A stretch of 64,000 bases of DNA from positions 930,001-994,000 of the forward strand of contig JAWWNJ010000056.1 in NCBI GenBank assembly GCA_037176885.1, written 5' to 3'. The DNA is from Favolaschia claudopus (taxonomy: Eukaryota > Basidiomycota > Agaricomycetes > Agaricales > Mycenaceae). The notes beneath the pieces are model-generated. The model searched no databases. It was not told where the DNA came from and was given only the letters and a program-made list of their open reading frames with translations. This document shows positions 21,578 to 31,210 of the stretch, piece after piece (within the stretch, counting starts at the first letter, position 1; each line of letters begins with the position of its first letter). A program made the position numbers and the translations under genes.

Positions 21578-24500
21578 TTGTTCCGTGCACAATCTAAGCC
21601 AGGTTCACATCCAGCAATGTCGTCGCACCTAAATCAAACGAGTACGTCATTCGAAGCGTCCCGATATAGCAGTAACTCATTTCGCCCAGTCTGGCATATT
21701 CAGAGCAATGGAACTGCGATTTGCCGTATCTGCGACGATGGGCGTGAACGAGCCTTCAAGAACTGTTCTGCACATGAGAAAACCTCTGCCCACCAGTCCC
21801 TGCTTGATCACCGCACTCAACAAGCCTCCTCCGAGCCTCAAATAATGGATGACGCCCTCCGGAATCTTCTTTCTGCTTTCACCGGAAACACTGTCGATCC
21901 ATACCCAGCTCAGCATGTACCTTCGCCAAACCTCGGCATCTCCTGGAACTTGGCAATGGATGACACCGAAATTCCGCTGAGTGCAGAAGAGCAAGGAGTT
22001 GCCGCTATAGCAAGTGCCATTTTACATCGATACGATGATCTGCCGGCGTCCGACGATGAATTTGAGGAAAGAAGTGAAGATGGATATCCCCCCGACCCCT
22101 CGTCTGAGCCTTTTGCTACTGAGGCTCCATTACGACCAGTAATTTTTTTCTAATCAGTATTTAATTGACGTGTCTCACGGCGCGGTAGTTGGTGGTCCAC
22201 CTCGCAAACGCCCTCGAACTGAAGAAGATGAGGGTGCGACTGCCCGATTTTGGTTTCCTTGGCGCGACCGAATTGTATGTTTGGTTGTTCTATTCTCAAT
22301 CTCTTCTCAAATCTTGCAGACATGTACCCTTGACATTCTCATGCACTTGCCTCGCTCGGTTTTTTCTCAACGCCAACTCGACCTATTCCTCTGGCTTCTG
22401 AAGGTGAATGAGGTTGATAACGTCCCTTCTGTCAAGTCAATGCAGAGTCTCAATGCCGCACTTCAAAAAATGTGCGGGATTGACAGCATTATGTACAATG
22501 GGGCACTCGGGCACAGGTATTATGTCAACAGTCTTCCGCAGATAATTGCTCAGGTGTGAAAGAATTCCATCCTACAAACAGAGACACTAACTCAGAATTG
22601 CGTAGGAAATGGCCAATCCCAAAGTACGACCACATTTGTCGTTCTATCCCGAGGACAGTGGGCCGAAGCTCTCCGAGGCTCGCCAGGGAGAACGCTGGCT
22701 GAAGGAGCTTCCTGACAACCGGATCACACCTATGGTACGCATTGCTCAGCGAGATTATTTCGTTCACGAACCCGCAATGCTCCGCAATGGGGAATGCTGT
22801 ATCCCAACGCGATGGTTTACTAAATCGGGGCAATTGTTTGCCAATTGCTGGCAATTACAGTCAATTGTCACAGACGCGGGTATTGGTTGGCGGGTTTTCA
22901 TTACATCAGAGCCACTCGTTGTTGCGGCTACCGAGTTTTTGAAGAACTTTCCTGAGCTCCGCGTCGATGTCGAGTCTGGTTTCTACGACAAACCGAGTCC
23001 GGCAAATATTTTCGGCAAGTATATGATGATTTTTATACAAACCTTACTATCTAATTCTGATATATCATCGTAGATGTTTATGACGAAGCCACGCAAACCA
23101 CCAGCGGGTGGACTTACACTGATCCCAAAGTCGGGAACCCATGGAGGGCAAAAGCTGAAGGATGCCGTGTTGTGATGTTTCCGCTGTGGATGTATTGTGA
23201 CGACACATCCGGAAATGTATCCAAAAAATGGAACGAGCATAACAGCTTTCTCGTTACCCCAGCTGGACTTCCTCGCGAGGAGTCTCAGAAGGAGTACAAT
23301 ATTCATTTTCTCTCGACGTCCAATATTGCTCCACCCCTCGAAATGCTTGATGGAATTGTGGAGCAGCTCGAGTGCGTTTACTTTTTCATGATTTTCATTT
23401 GAAACTCAGATGCCATTAGCGAGGCCCAGGAGAACGGTATTTGGGCATGGGACTCAGTCCTTAATGAGCCCGTCCTTGTTATCCCGGAGGTTTTGGCATT
23501 GCTCGGTGATAATCCCATGCAAAGTGAGTTTGCGTGTCACATCGGATTGCGCGGTAAATTGTTTTGTCGTGCGTGTTGGGTGAAGGGGAGTGACGCAGCT
23601 GAGCAAGATGTAGAGCCGGCGTCTACTCAGCCTGCTGGTGGAGGTGCGAGTGATGCCGAAAGTGTTGGTGGTAGCGACAGGGGAAGTGCAGATGGGAGCG
23701 CAGATAATTCGGAGGCTGAGGCAGGGACGGCGAAGAAGAAGGGAAAGGGGAAGCGAAAAGTGCAGGAGTCTCTCACACAGATGGTCCAAAGAGTAACCTC
23801 TTTTATGAAGGTGGGTTGACACTCTTCTGTTCGCGGCGATGTTTTTTTTCTAATTTCGAATTTTGCAGATTGACCGCCTCCGCAACAAGACCGAAACAAC
23901 CGAGAAGCTCAAGTCCTATTTTGTCGAGGCGTCATCCCTTGACTCGAAGACCAAAATTCAGAAACAGCGCACCGAAACAGGTGTCAAAGACACGTATCAG
24001 CTCCATTTTCTTGAGAAAATATTTGAGTCTGACAAAGGGAAACGTGGACGCGCATCAAAGGAGGCTGCCCTCAATGCCCGTCTTGCCAGTCTCCCGCAAA
24101 ATACAACCAGCCCTGTCTGGCGCATCAAAGGCGATTTGTGAATGTGTTCCGAGTCAGGACATTGCGGCTGAGTTAATGGAAATACCCAGGCCTCGACCCG
24201 CATCAAGATACTCCAGTGGAGATCCTTCATGTAGTTCTGCTAGGTTTCGTAAAATATCTGTGGCGGGACGTCGTCCAGAATCAACTCAAAAACAAAGATG
24301 CGTTGAAGGAACTCCTTATCACCCGCCTTACTTCCCTCGACGTTTCAGGTCTGGGTATCTCCCCTCTTGCTGGAAAAACTCTAGTTCAATACTCAGGCTC
24401 TCTGACTGGACGCGATTTCCGGGCAATTGCTCAAGTCGCTCCTTTCGTGCTTTACGACTTGGTACCGTCTGCGTGTTTCGAGACATGGCAGTCGCTTTCG

Positions 24501-25902
24501 AAGATGATACCCCTCATCTGGCAACCCGAAATTATTGATCGAGAGTCCCATCTTGTGCGCCCTTTGTGCTTGGTTTTCGCTGTCGGCTGTATTGACGCAT
24601 TTGCCAGGCACTATTAACACGCGAAATTGACAGTTTTCTACTTCATGTAGCTCGGTGGACTAATCGTTGGTTCAACAAGCCTAAATTCCATATCATCCTA
24701 CATCTTCCTTCCCACATTCGTAGATTCGGGCCCGCCATCTTATTTGCAACGTAGGCCTTCGAATCTTTCAACGCTATCATCCGAGCGAAAAGTGTCCACT
24801 CCAATCGACATGCTCCCTCCCGAGACATTGCCCTTGCATTCGCGCAAGGAAACCGTATCCAACACCTTCTTAGTGGAGGACTTTTCCTGCTGTCTCAATC
24901 CGTTCCCGATGATGCAACTCCCATAAAATTTTCCAAGAACCCCGCCGATTGGAAGTCGATTGGTCTCGCACCCCGACTACTCGTTGAATCGCCTAACACT
25001 GTGACAAGCTACCTTGGACTCGAAGACAAAATACGACCTACCTCTGGCATGTCGGGCTTTACATCTATCGCTCACCAGCTAACTCGATCCTGCAGGTCTC
25101 TGTACCCTGGACCAAAGACGCGAGAGACCCATCACCGAGACATTGACGGGCCAACATGCTGCGGAGTGGTCATCCAAGAAGGGCAATTTCAGAACATGCA
25201 AAACACTCGCCTTGGAGAACGGAGATACTTGCTCTCCCGGCCACTTCGAACACCCGGACAGGATCGGCGAGACATTCGTTGGGCGTGTGGAGGAAATCAT
25301 CCAATGTGTGGGATCCGAGAACGCCCGTCACTCTCAAGCAGACGGTATCTTGGTTGAACGAGTTCTGGTTGTTCGTGGGACGCCGAAATACGGTATGCCG
25401 AGAATCTTGATAACTGGGCAGCGAAGCATGCATGAGACATCTGTGAGTGCCAATCTTACGGGTGCGGCTCAGCGACTAATGGGACGGAATCAAGGACTTG
25501 CTGTGCACAGTCAATGTCCAACACAATTGCCAGGATAACAGTTGCGGGCCAACCGGCTCAAGAACGGTCTTTCAGGAGCGACAGCGCACAGAACAAACTC
25601 GCCCACAGATTTTGCATGCTCAGAACTTGACTGACCTTGTACTCAATACAGCCCAGATGCGAGATGCCAAGCATGTCCAACGCTTCCGAATCAATACCTC
25701 CCCACTCGATGCCGATACAGTCATTTACCAAAGTGCAGTGAACGAGATTGCAGCTGGAAGAGCTGTCCGGAAGGAGAAGGATACACAAAATAGGACAGCC
25801 AGTGGTGGTGTTCAAGCTTCAACGACAACAGCTAGAGTGGAGCCCAGAGCATTGACTCGTTTACGTCCAACTGTAGCTGAATCGCCGTCGAGTCCAAGTT
25901 GA
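21578..25902 (+). pseudogene. Large zinc-finger transposase-type gene (Plavaka-like, tentative)
   Basis: Exons that keep phase: 22320-22553, 22606-23014, 23074-23371, 23420-23810, 23869-24130, 24190-24554, 24608-25046, 25096-25442, 25495-25902, preceded by exons in 21578-22274. The product starts with a finger (CRICDDG ... HEKTSAH). It continues with FWLLKVNEVDNVPSVKSMQ-type sequence, NPMQSEFACHIGLRGK with CRACW, EILHVVLLGFVKYLWRD, then WFNKPKFHIILHLPSHIRRF and FESFNAIIR, ending LLCTVNVQHNC. I recall this as a strongly conserved basidiomycete transposon family. The CRxC/HxLxxG pattern recalls Plavaka/KDZ transposases. A TAG at 24752-24754 replaces the residue before AFESFN. The exon 1/2 junction (21578-22189) is unresolved; a 115-nt intron 22074-22188 would keep phase. 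No terminal repeats were found. Confidence 0.6.
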
Positions 25903-26352
25903 TTTATTCAAGCTTGTCTCGTTGATTTTATAATCTTAATTCATTCTGAGAGGTTGTAATCCTCGAAAGTAAGCCAAGAAGAATTGGGCATTGAGGACTT
26001 CGGCCGCCGTGTAGAGAGTATGCATTGAGTATGTCGAGGACGAGGATTGAGCTGGCAAGATTCACGCTTGTCACAGGTCGCGTGTCGTGACAAATCGCGC
26101 CGATTTTGTGATTTTGACCGTCGAGACAAGCAAATGGGGGGCCGTAATTTTGCTCCTTGCTATATGTTCTTTATAAAGTATATCCCACCAGCCCTCTGGA
26201 TTCATAATGGCTAATACTCTTGTGCTATCTCTATGATTTTCGAGGGAAAACATCACACATCTCAAAAATGGCGGAATCAGGCCACTCAGGACCCGACACA
26301 GGGCGAGAAAAGCACTTGGAGAACGGGTAATGTTTGTAAGATAAGAAGCAGC
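25903..26352. other. Intergenic, tail-to-tail
   Basis: Lies between the stop of the transposase-type gene and the stop of the minus-strand 183-aa gene. I see nothing beyond short chance frames. Confidence 0.5.
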
Positions 26353-26917
26353 TCAGAACAAATCTCTACTTAAAAAGTGTATCTCCCTGAGTATCCGTTT
26401 GTGGTGGTGATACATCGCTTCGTAGTACTCACAGCTCTTCTTCAAGTTTTGAAGGCGAGTAGAGAGACGAACTCCGTCCTTCACTGTCTCCCGCATACGG
26501 CATATCACCCACTTTTCGAAATCTGAGAGCTCGGAGAATCTGACATCTTGCAAAGGCTCAGGAGCGACCTCTTCCTGTTTTACTGCAGTTTCCCTTGTGT
26601 GCTCGTTGTTGCCTTCGCGCTTGACCGAAACCTCGTCAGCGGTGGAAGGGGAGGAGTTGAGAGTGGAGGAAGGTGTAGATAGGGCCCCATGATCTGACGG
26701 TTGTCAGAATATGGGTCAATGAAAGCGAAAAAAAATTGAGACGCACCAATCATTTCTTCCTTCCCAATCCAATCCCAGACATACATTGGATGGGCGCTGT
26801 TGTGCGGCTCATCAACGTCAAAGAAAGGGTCGGTCTCGATGATCCTCGGTTGCGTGTCCGCAGGTTGCGGAGAGCTTATGCAGGGGGAGCCAGGAGCAGA
26901 GTTGGTGGTCGAAGGTG

Positions 26918-27154
26918 TGTTAAAATACGGTAGTTTATATACAATCTTGTTCCCTTCCCGCTCCTTCCTTATTCGGTTCCTGTCACGCACGTCACACTCA
27001 GCGCTCGTTTCTCTACGCGTTCGCTGAGGGTGCGTCGTCCACATTCATTCTTCCTGTGTTCCTAGCTTACAGTACCATAGACCTCACTTTCTATTAGGTA
27101 CTGAATATAGCGCTCGTTTCTCTACGCGTTCGCTGAAGACCTCACTTTCTATTA
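26918..27154 (+). repeat. 5' LTR of copia-type element
   Basis: 237 bp, starting TGTTAAAATAC. It contains the block gcgctcgtttctctacgcgt twice. It is the unmodified reference for the invaded 3' LTR. Confidence 0.92.
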
Positions 27155-27582
27155 GGTTATGGGCACCCGAGGCCTTTCTCTTCGTCTCTTCTGACCTCTC
27201 GTCGAACTGCAGCATCGTTGTGCAACACACCGTACTCAGCGGGACATCGCCTCGTGGCTCCCCGGATCAGCATCCGCGACACACGCCGCCTACCGAACCC
27301 GTCTTCGACGCCACGTCATCACCTCGACCACCATCTCCCTCAGCTCCCAGAGTCATCTTCTGCGAGTCTCTCTGCGGTATCACACCCGGCTCGCTCAGCG
27401 CTATATAGGCAGCATCCGTCTTTGGTCTCACCACTCGACATACGCCTCCTTCGCCGCGCTGCACCCCCGTCTCTGGATTTCCTTTTTTGGACTTCATTGT
27501 CTTTTCGCGCCGTTCTCGCATACTTTGGCTGCTCGGACTTTCACTTCTGCTCCACCTGATTGACCCTTCTTCTCTGCCATCC

Positions 27583-28305
27583 ATGTACGATGATTTCGAT
27601 GATGAGCCCCTTGTCATGGACATCGAGCCGTTGACCGCTGGCACGTATCACTCATGGGCCAGCAAAGCCCAGACAGAGCTGATGCGCCTTGGCACATGGC
27701 GTTTCTGCACAGGCGAGGAGGAGCTACCCCCTGTACCAACTCCACCTGCTCCCTTTGACGATAGTTCAATCGCCACGCGCAACGTTGTCGCTGCACGTCG
27801 GGAATTACTCCGACAGGAGGAGCAGCGATACAAGAAGGAGGTACGGGAGTATAATCAGGCTCTCCGTCTCAACGACCGCGCCGTCGGCACGATTCGCTCC
27901 ATTATTGCGGACGACCAACTTGCGTTTCTTGATGGGAAGAGCACCGCCAAAGCAGTCTGGGACGCACTAGCAGAGCAGCACAAGGACAGTTACACTGGCC
28001 TTGCTGCTTTCTTCATCAAATGCGGTATTCTCGAGAAGAAATACGTCGATTCGGAATCCATGCATGCCCACCTCTCGTTTCTTCAAACAGAGAATCGCAA
28101 ACTTGGCACAGACGCATTTGATGACGAGTTCCTCGCTCAGATAATGCTGATGTCGCTTCCGCGCGGGTCGACATGGGAAACACTCGTCGTTACTCTCCTC
28201 CAGTCTGCCGGCGGCACAACCACAATCACGCTCAAATCCTCCGATGTCGCGTCCCGCCTCATGCAGGAGTATTATCGTATTCGCGGTCCTGCCGAAAGTT
28301 CATAG
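27583..28305 (+). CDS. gag: Copia-type Gag polyprotein
   Basis: 240 residues from MYDDFDDEP to PAESS. It carries the gag core of Ty1/copia elements (UBN2-type): TYHSWASKAQTELM near the start, ARRELLRQEEQRY, IIADDQLAFLDGKSTAKAVW, LEKKYVDSESMHAHLSFLQ and LPRGSTWETLVVTLL. The frame is uninterrupted. The usual C-terminal zinc knuckle, protease, integrase and reverse transcriptase are missing, because the element ends 128 bp later. An upstream in-frame start at 27487 exists, but 27583 has the better-looking context and domain start. Gag would build the transposition particle in the cytoplasm. Confidence 0.75.
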   Translation: MYDDFDDEPLVMDIEPLTAGTYHSWASKAQTELMRLGTWRFCTGEEELPPVPTPPAPFDDSSIATRNVVAARRELLRQEEQRYKKEVREYNQALRLNDRAVGTIRSIIADDQLAFLDGKSTAKAVWDALAEQHKDSYTGLAAFFIKCGILEKKYVDSESMHAHLSFLQTENRKLGTDAFDDEFLAQIMLMSLPRGSTWETLVVTLLQSAGGTTTITLKSSDVASRLMQEYYRIRGPAESS

Positions 28306-28454
28306 CCTTCCTTTCGCTGGGTGCAGAGCTGCCTCTGCATTTACCTCTGCCGTCTCCCTTGTGGTCAAAAGATCATTCCAGCCTTCGCCTCAAGTCATCT
28401 TTGTTGGAAAGGCACCTTCGCTTGTGGGGGAGTGTTAAAATACGGTAATTTATA

Positions 28455-28635
28455 AGGTAGGGACAATTTCGTTACACCTTAGCTGAGGGAAATAGAGATA
28501 GAACCAAAACAAAGGTTTTGGTCGAGGGGTTTTGTCAGATTCGACCTGCAAGGTACTTTACAGACAGGTTTTCCTGAGTTCCGCCGAAAATGGAAATGTC
28601 ATGTGATGTTCGTCGAAGGTGGATGGGGTCTACCT
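28455..28635. mobile_element. 181-bp TA-flanked insertion in 3' LTR
   Basis: Absent from the 5' LTR. Ends AGGTAG/CTACCT, flanked by TA (28453-28454, 28636-28637). The terminal match is short, so the family is uncertain, but the insertion itself is proven by the LTR comparison. Confidence 0.85.
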
Positions 28636-28794
28636 TATACAATCTTGTTCCCTTCCCGCTCCTCCCTTATTCGGTTCCTGTCACGCACGTCACACTCAGC
28701 GCTCGTTTCTCTACGCGTTCGCTGAGGGTGCGTCGTCCACATTCATTCTTCCTGTGTTCCTAGCTTACAGTACCATAGACCTCACTTTCTATTA

Positions 28795-28946
28795 CTGTAC
28801 CATTTCGACCGATTTTTCAGGTCACAGGTCACAGCCGGTTTCATTTGATGTGTGCAAAAATCGCCTTAATTCAAAACAAAGTTTTTCGGGCATCTCGGAC
28901 TGAGAAATTACATAAGTTTGATGAATCTTTGGTCGAAATGGTACAG
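28795..28946. mobile_element. 152-bp TA-flanked MITE in 3' LTR
   Basis: Perfect 16-bp inverted ends (CTGTACCATTTCGACC), flanked by TA. The 5' LTR shows the empty site ctattaggtactg. Confidence 0.92.
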
Positions 28947-29413
28947 TAGGTACTGAATATAGCGCTCGTTTCTCTACGCGTTCGCTGAGGACCTCACTTT
29001 CTATTAAGGTGAAGGCGATGGAGACTGGTCATCTGAATCGAATCGCGTGAGTTTCAGATACGACGGAATAAAGCAAAGATCTCAAATTGCCCAAAGTATT
29101 GAGTGTCTGTCACTTGGCTCGACAGAGCACCTTGACCATTGACGGGATCGGTGGAAAAAAGCCTTATGAGGACGAGTCAGTGCTTAACGTGATATACCGA
29201 GTGAGAAGGCCGACATTGCAGTCTTTGCCGTGCTGATGTCGGAGGCATGTCGACGAGGATGAGGAGAGATAGGAGAGAAACGCTGCGGAGAGCAAGATTT
29301 GTTGATGTTTGTCTTCATACCCGAAACAGGGAAATGCTCCTTTCCACTTACCGTGTTTGCGGGATTTTATACTGCTCTGGCAGAATGCTGTGCTGAGTTC
29401 CAGCTGTAAACAA

Positions 29414-29458
29414 ACGCGTCGACGCGTCCTACACGTGAGGTATACTCAGTATAAATAC
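29414..29458 (+). promoter_or_regulatory. Core promoter of the 426-aa gene
   Basis: A TATA box (tataaatac, 29450-29458) lies 58 bp before the ATG at 29516. A palindrome acgcgtcgacgcgt (29414-29427) holds two ACGCGT boxes, the site bound by MBF-type cell-cycle factors in fungi. It lies between divergent genes, so it could serve both. The regulatory role is inference. Confidence 0.45.
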
Positions 29459-29515
29459 AGAGAAACAATACCGACTCACCTCACACCTTTGCATAAGCCA
29501 CGACCAACCTCACCA

Positions 29516-31045
29516 ATGGACGCACCACAGACTCCCACCACCCATTCCTCACCGTCAACCTCTCCCGAACAAGGTCATGTCACCCCTTCACCATTCGCCC
29601 CGCAGCCCCAGCCACCACCGACTTCACAAATGGGGCCGCTTCCTACTTCACTGACACCACCTACTGCTGTTCCGGCATTGTACCTCGACAATCTAGCCCG
29701 GGAGTTTGGGCTCGGGGATCGAGATCGCATGAAGTTGCGAGGTTTTCTACAGGTTTGTGAGACTAGACTCTCTGCAAATAAATTGTCTTACTTCACATTC
29801 AGGTCTGCGGGTCTCAGGCCCGGCGAGTTACTGGGCCAGCTCCACATTCTCGCTGTGGTTCTCAGTGAGGCGGCCGAGAGACGTCGCGCCGCTCAGGAAA
29901 ACGTCTTCGGTGGAGACTTGCGCGCCATGATGCGAGATCTTCGAATTCGGCTCGACGACAGCTTCTCTCTGACCACCACCCAAAAGGTCTGGCTGCCTGT
30001 AGACTCTAATAGCACACTGATCAGTATTTGCAGGCCAATGTCAGAGGAATCACCCAAGACGTGATTCACGAAGCAACGCGGACAGCATTTTCAGTGATGC
30101 ATGTCGATGTTTTGGTGCGACTTGAGTTAAATCACCTTTTTGTACAGTTATTCACTTGGGAGACAGGTCATCTTGAAGGATCGCAAGCAGTATCTCGACC
30201 TCGACAACATCTTCGGCGTGCCTGTCCGTGAGAAGAAGCTTATGAGTGCGTTGAAGAGGGCGTGCTCAAGCGTGCGGAATGCCTACCGCCAAGACGTATG
30301 TGTTCCACTGCTTCATCACACTGGCTTCCCTGAACAAGTTGCCAGATTCGTGATAGCATCGACCCCGCCAGCTTCGTGCCTCTGGATAAAATTACCTACA
30401 CCCTGGCGTCAAAGTATAAGCTTGGCGGCGTGGGGGGAGAGCTGTCTGATCTATTCAGCATTCACGCTGCTCTTCTTGTGAGTTCCGGTATTGCAATCTG
30501 AGCTTCGCGCAACTGATGCATCGGTAGCGCCGATTTGCTTTTGACAACCCCGACCTACTTTGGACCGACGAAGCAGACGGAGAAGACGACTCTGAGTCTT
30601 CCCATCCCCCGGCAAAGAAGCGCAAGACAACGGCGAAGCAGGGAGGTCGTATCGCAGCAGGGGCAGACTTCTGGGGCAAGGTGGATATTCACTTCAAGGA
30701 CCAAGTGGCCTTGCGCGGCCGTAATTTCAAAGACGCGCGGTGGAAGCCGTACGTACCCGCGCTGATTTTTTTGCACTTGTAATGAATTGAATTGCCAGGT
30801 ATATTGACCAGATCCTCGCAGACGACGCGTCAAAGTTCACAGGAATCATACCGGGAGCGCCTGTGACCAGTCTATCGTTGGAGGTTTCATCTGGCGCGCC
30901 AGATTCCAGCTTTGGGGGTGCACTTGCTCAGTATGGCACTACGACAGATTACACAACATTTGCATTCACAAACGGCGTTGGTTTTGACAGTGGGGGTGTC
31001 GGGGCTTGGGGTAGCTCTTTTAGCAGTGTTGTTGGGCAGCCGTAG
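29516..31045 (+). CDS. Intact 426-aa protein of unknown function, six exons
   Basis: Exons 29516-29986, 30034-30114, 30167-30295, 30346-30477, 30528-30748 and 30799-31045. The introns are 47-52 nt with GT-AG ends and phases that agree, giving 427 codons with the stop. The product has a Pro/Ser/Thr-rich N terminus (to about residue 50), a helical middle (LLGQLHILAVVLSEAAERR, MMRDLRIRLDD, LMSALKRACSSVRNAYRQ), a basic patch PPAKKRKTTAKQGGR, then GADFWGKVDIHFKDQV and WKPYIDQILADD, and a Gly/Ser-rich tail. The basic patch may be a nuclear localisation signal. I recall the DFW..VD..F / W.pYID.I pattern from an unnamed basidiomycete family; no function is known to me. An in-frame stretch at 29757-29802 looks like an optional intron. 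Confidence 0.75.
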
Positions 31046-31210
31046 ATACGTGAATGTAAAAGCCTGAATGAATGTCTTTGCGAGATCGATGCACGCTGGC
31101 CAGAGTTGCAGTTGTTTGGCGGTATTGCCACCACGTGATCGATCATCACTTGGTTGTTCTTTTCGTCTTTCCGCTCGTCCTCATCCTCGTCGCTGCGTCC
31201 TCGCTCGTTG

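Larger units (their letters stand above)
26918..29006 (+). mobile_element. Copia-type gag-only LTR element (TR-GAG)
   Basis: The LTRs start TGTTAAAATACGG and end TTTCTATTA. The 5-bp duplication aggtg is at 26913-26917 and 29007-29011. The 5' LTR is 237 bp (26918-27154). The 3' LTR is the same sequence enlarged to 574 bp by two MITEs. ggttatgggcacc after the 5' LTR is the probable primer site, and ttgtgggggag before the 3' LTR is the purine tract. The interior (27155-28432) codes only for gag, so it depends on another element's enzymes. Confidence 0.93.
28433..29006 (+). repeat. 3' LTR of copia-type element, carrying two MITEs
   Basis: Co-linear with the 5' LTR except for insertions at 28455-28635 and 28795-28946, each at a TA. 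Confidence 0.92.
26353..29216 (-). pseudogene. 183-aa gene of unknown function, split by a copia element
   Basis: Exon 1 is 29198-29216 (MSAFSL plus one base). Exon 2 begins at 29032, is interrupted by the element at 26918-29006, and resumes at 26912 to 26747. Exon 3 is 26693-26353. Taking out the element and one copy of the 5-bp duplication gives 552 nt, exactly 184 codons. Visible features are a Ser/Pro-rich start (DDQSPSPSPSTT), HPMYVWDWIGKEEM, an acidic middle (VKQEEVAPEP) and a C terminus ELSDFEKWVICRMRETVKDG ... RLQNLKKSCEYYEAMY that looks helical. I do not recognise the family. It is divergent from the 426-aa gene, with ATGs 299 bp apart. Confidence 0.6.
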
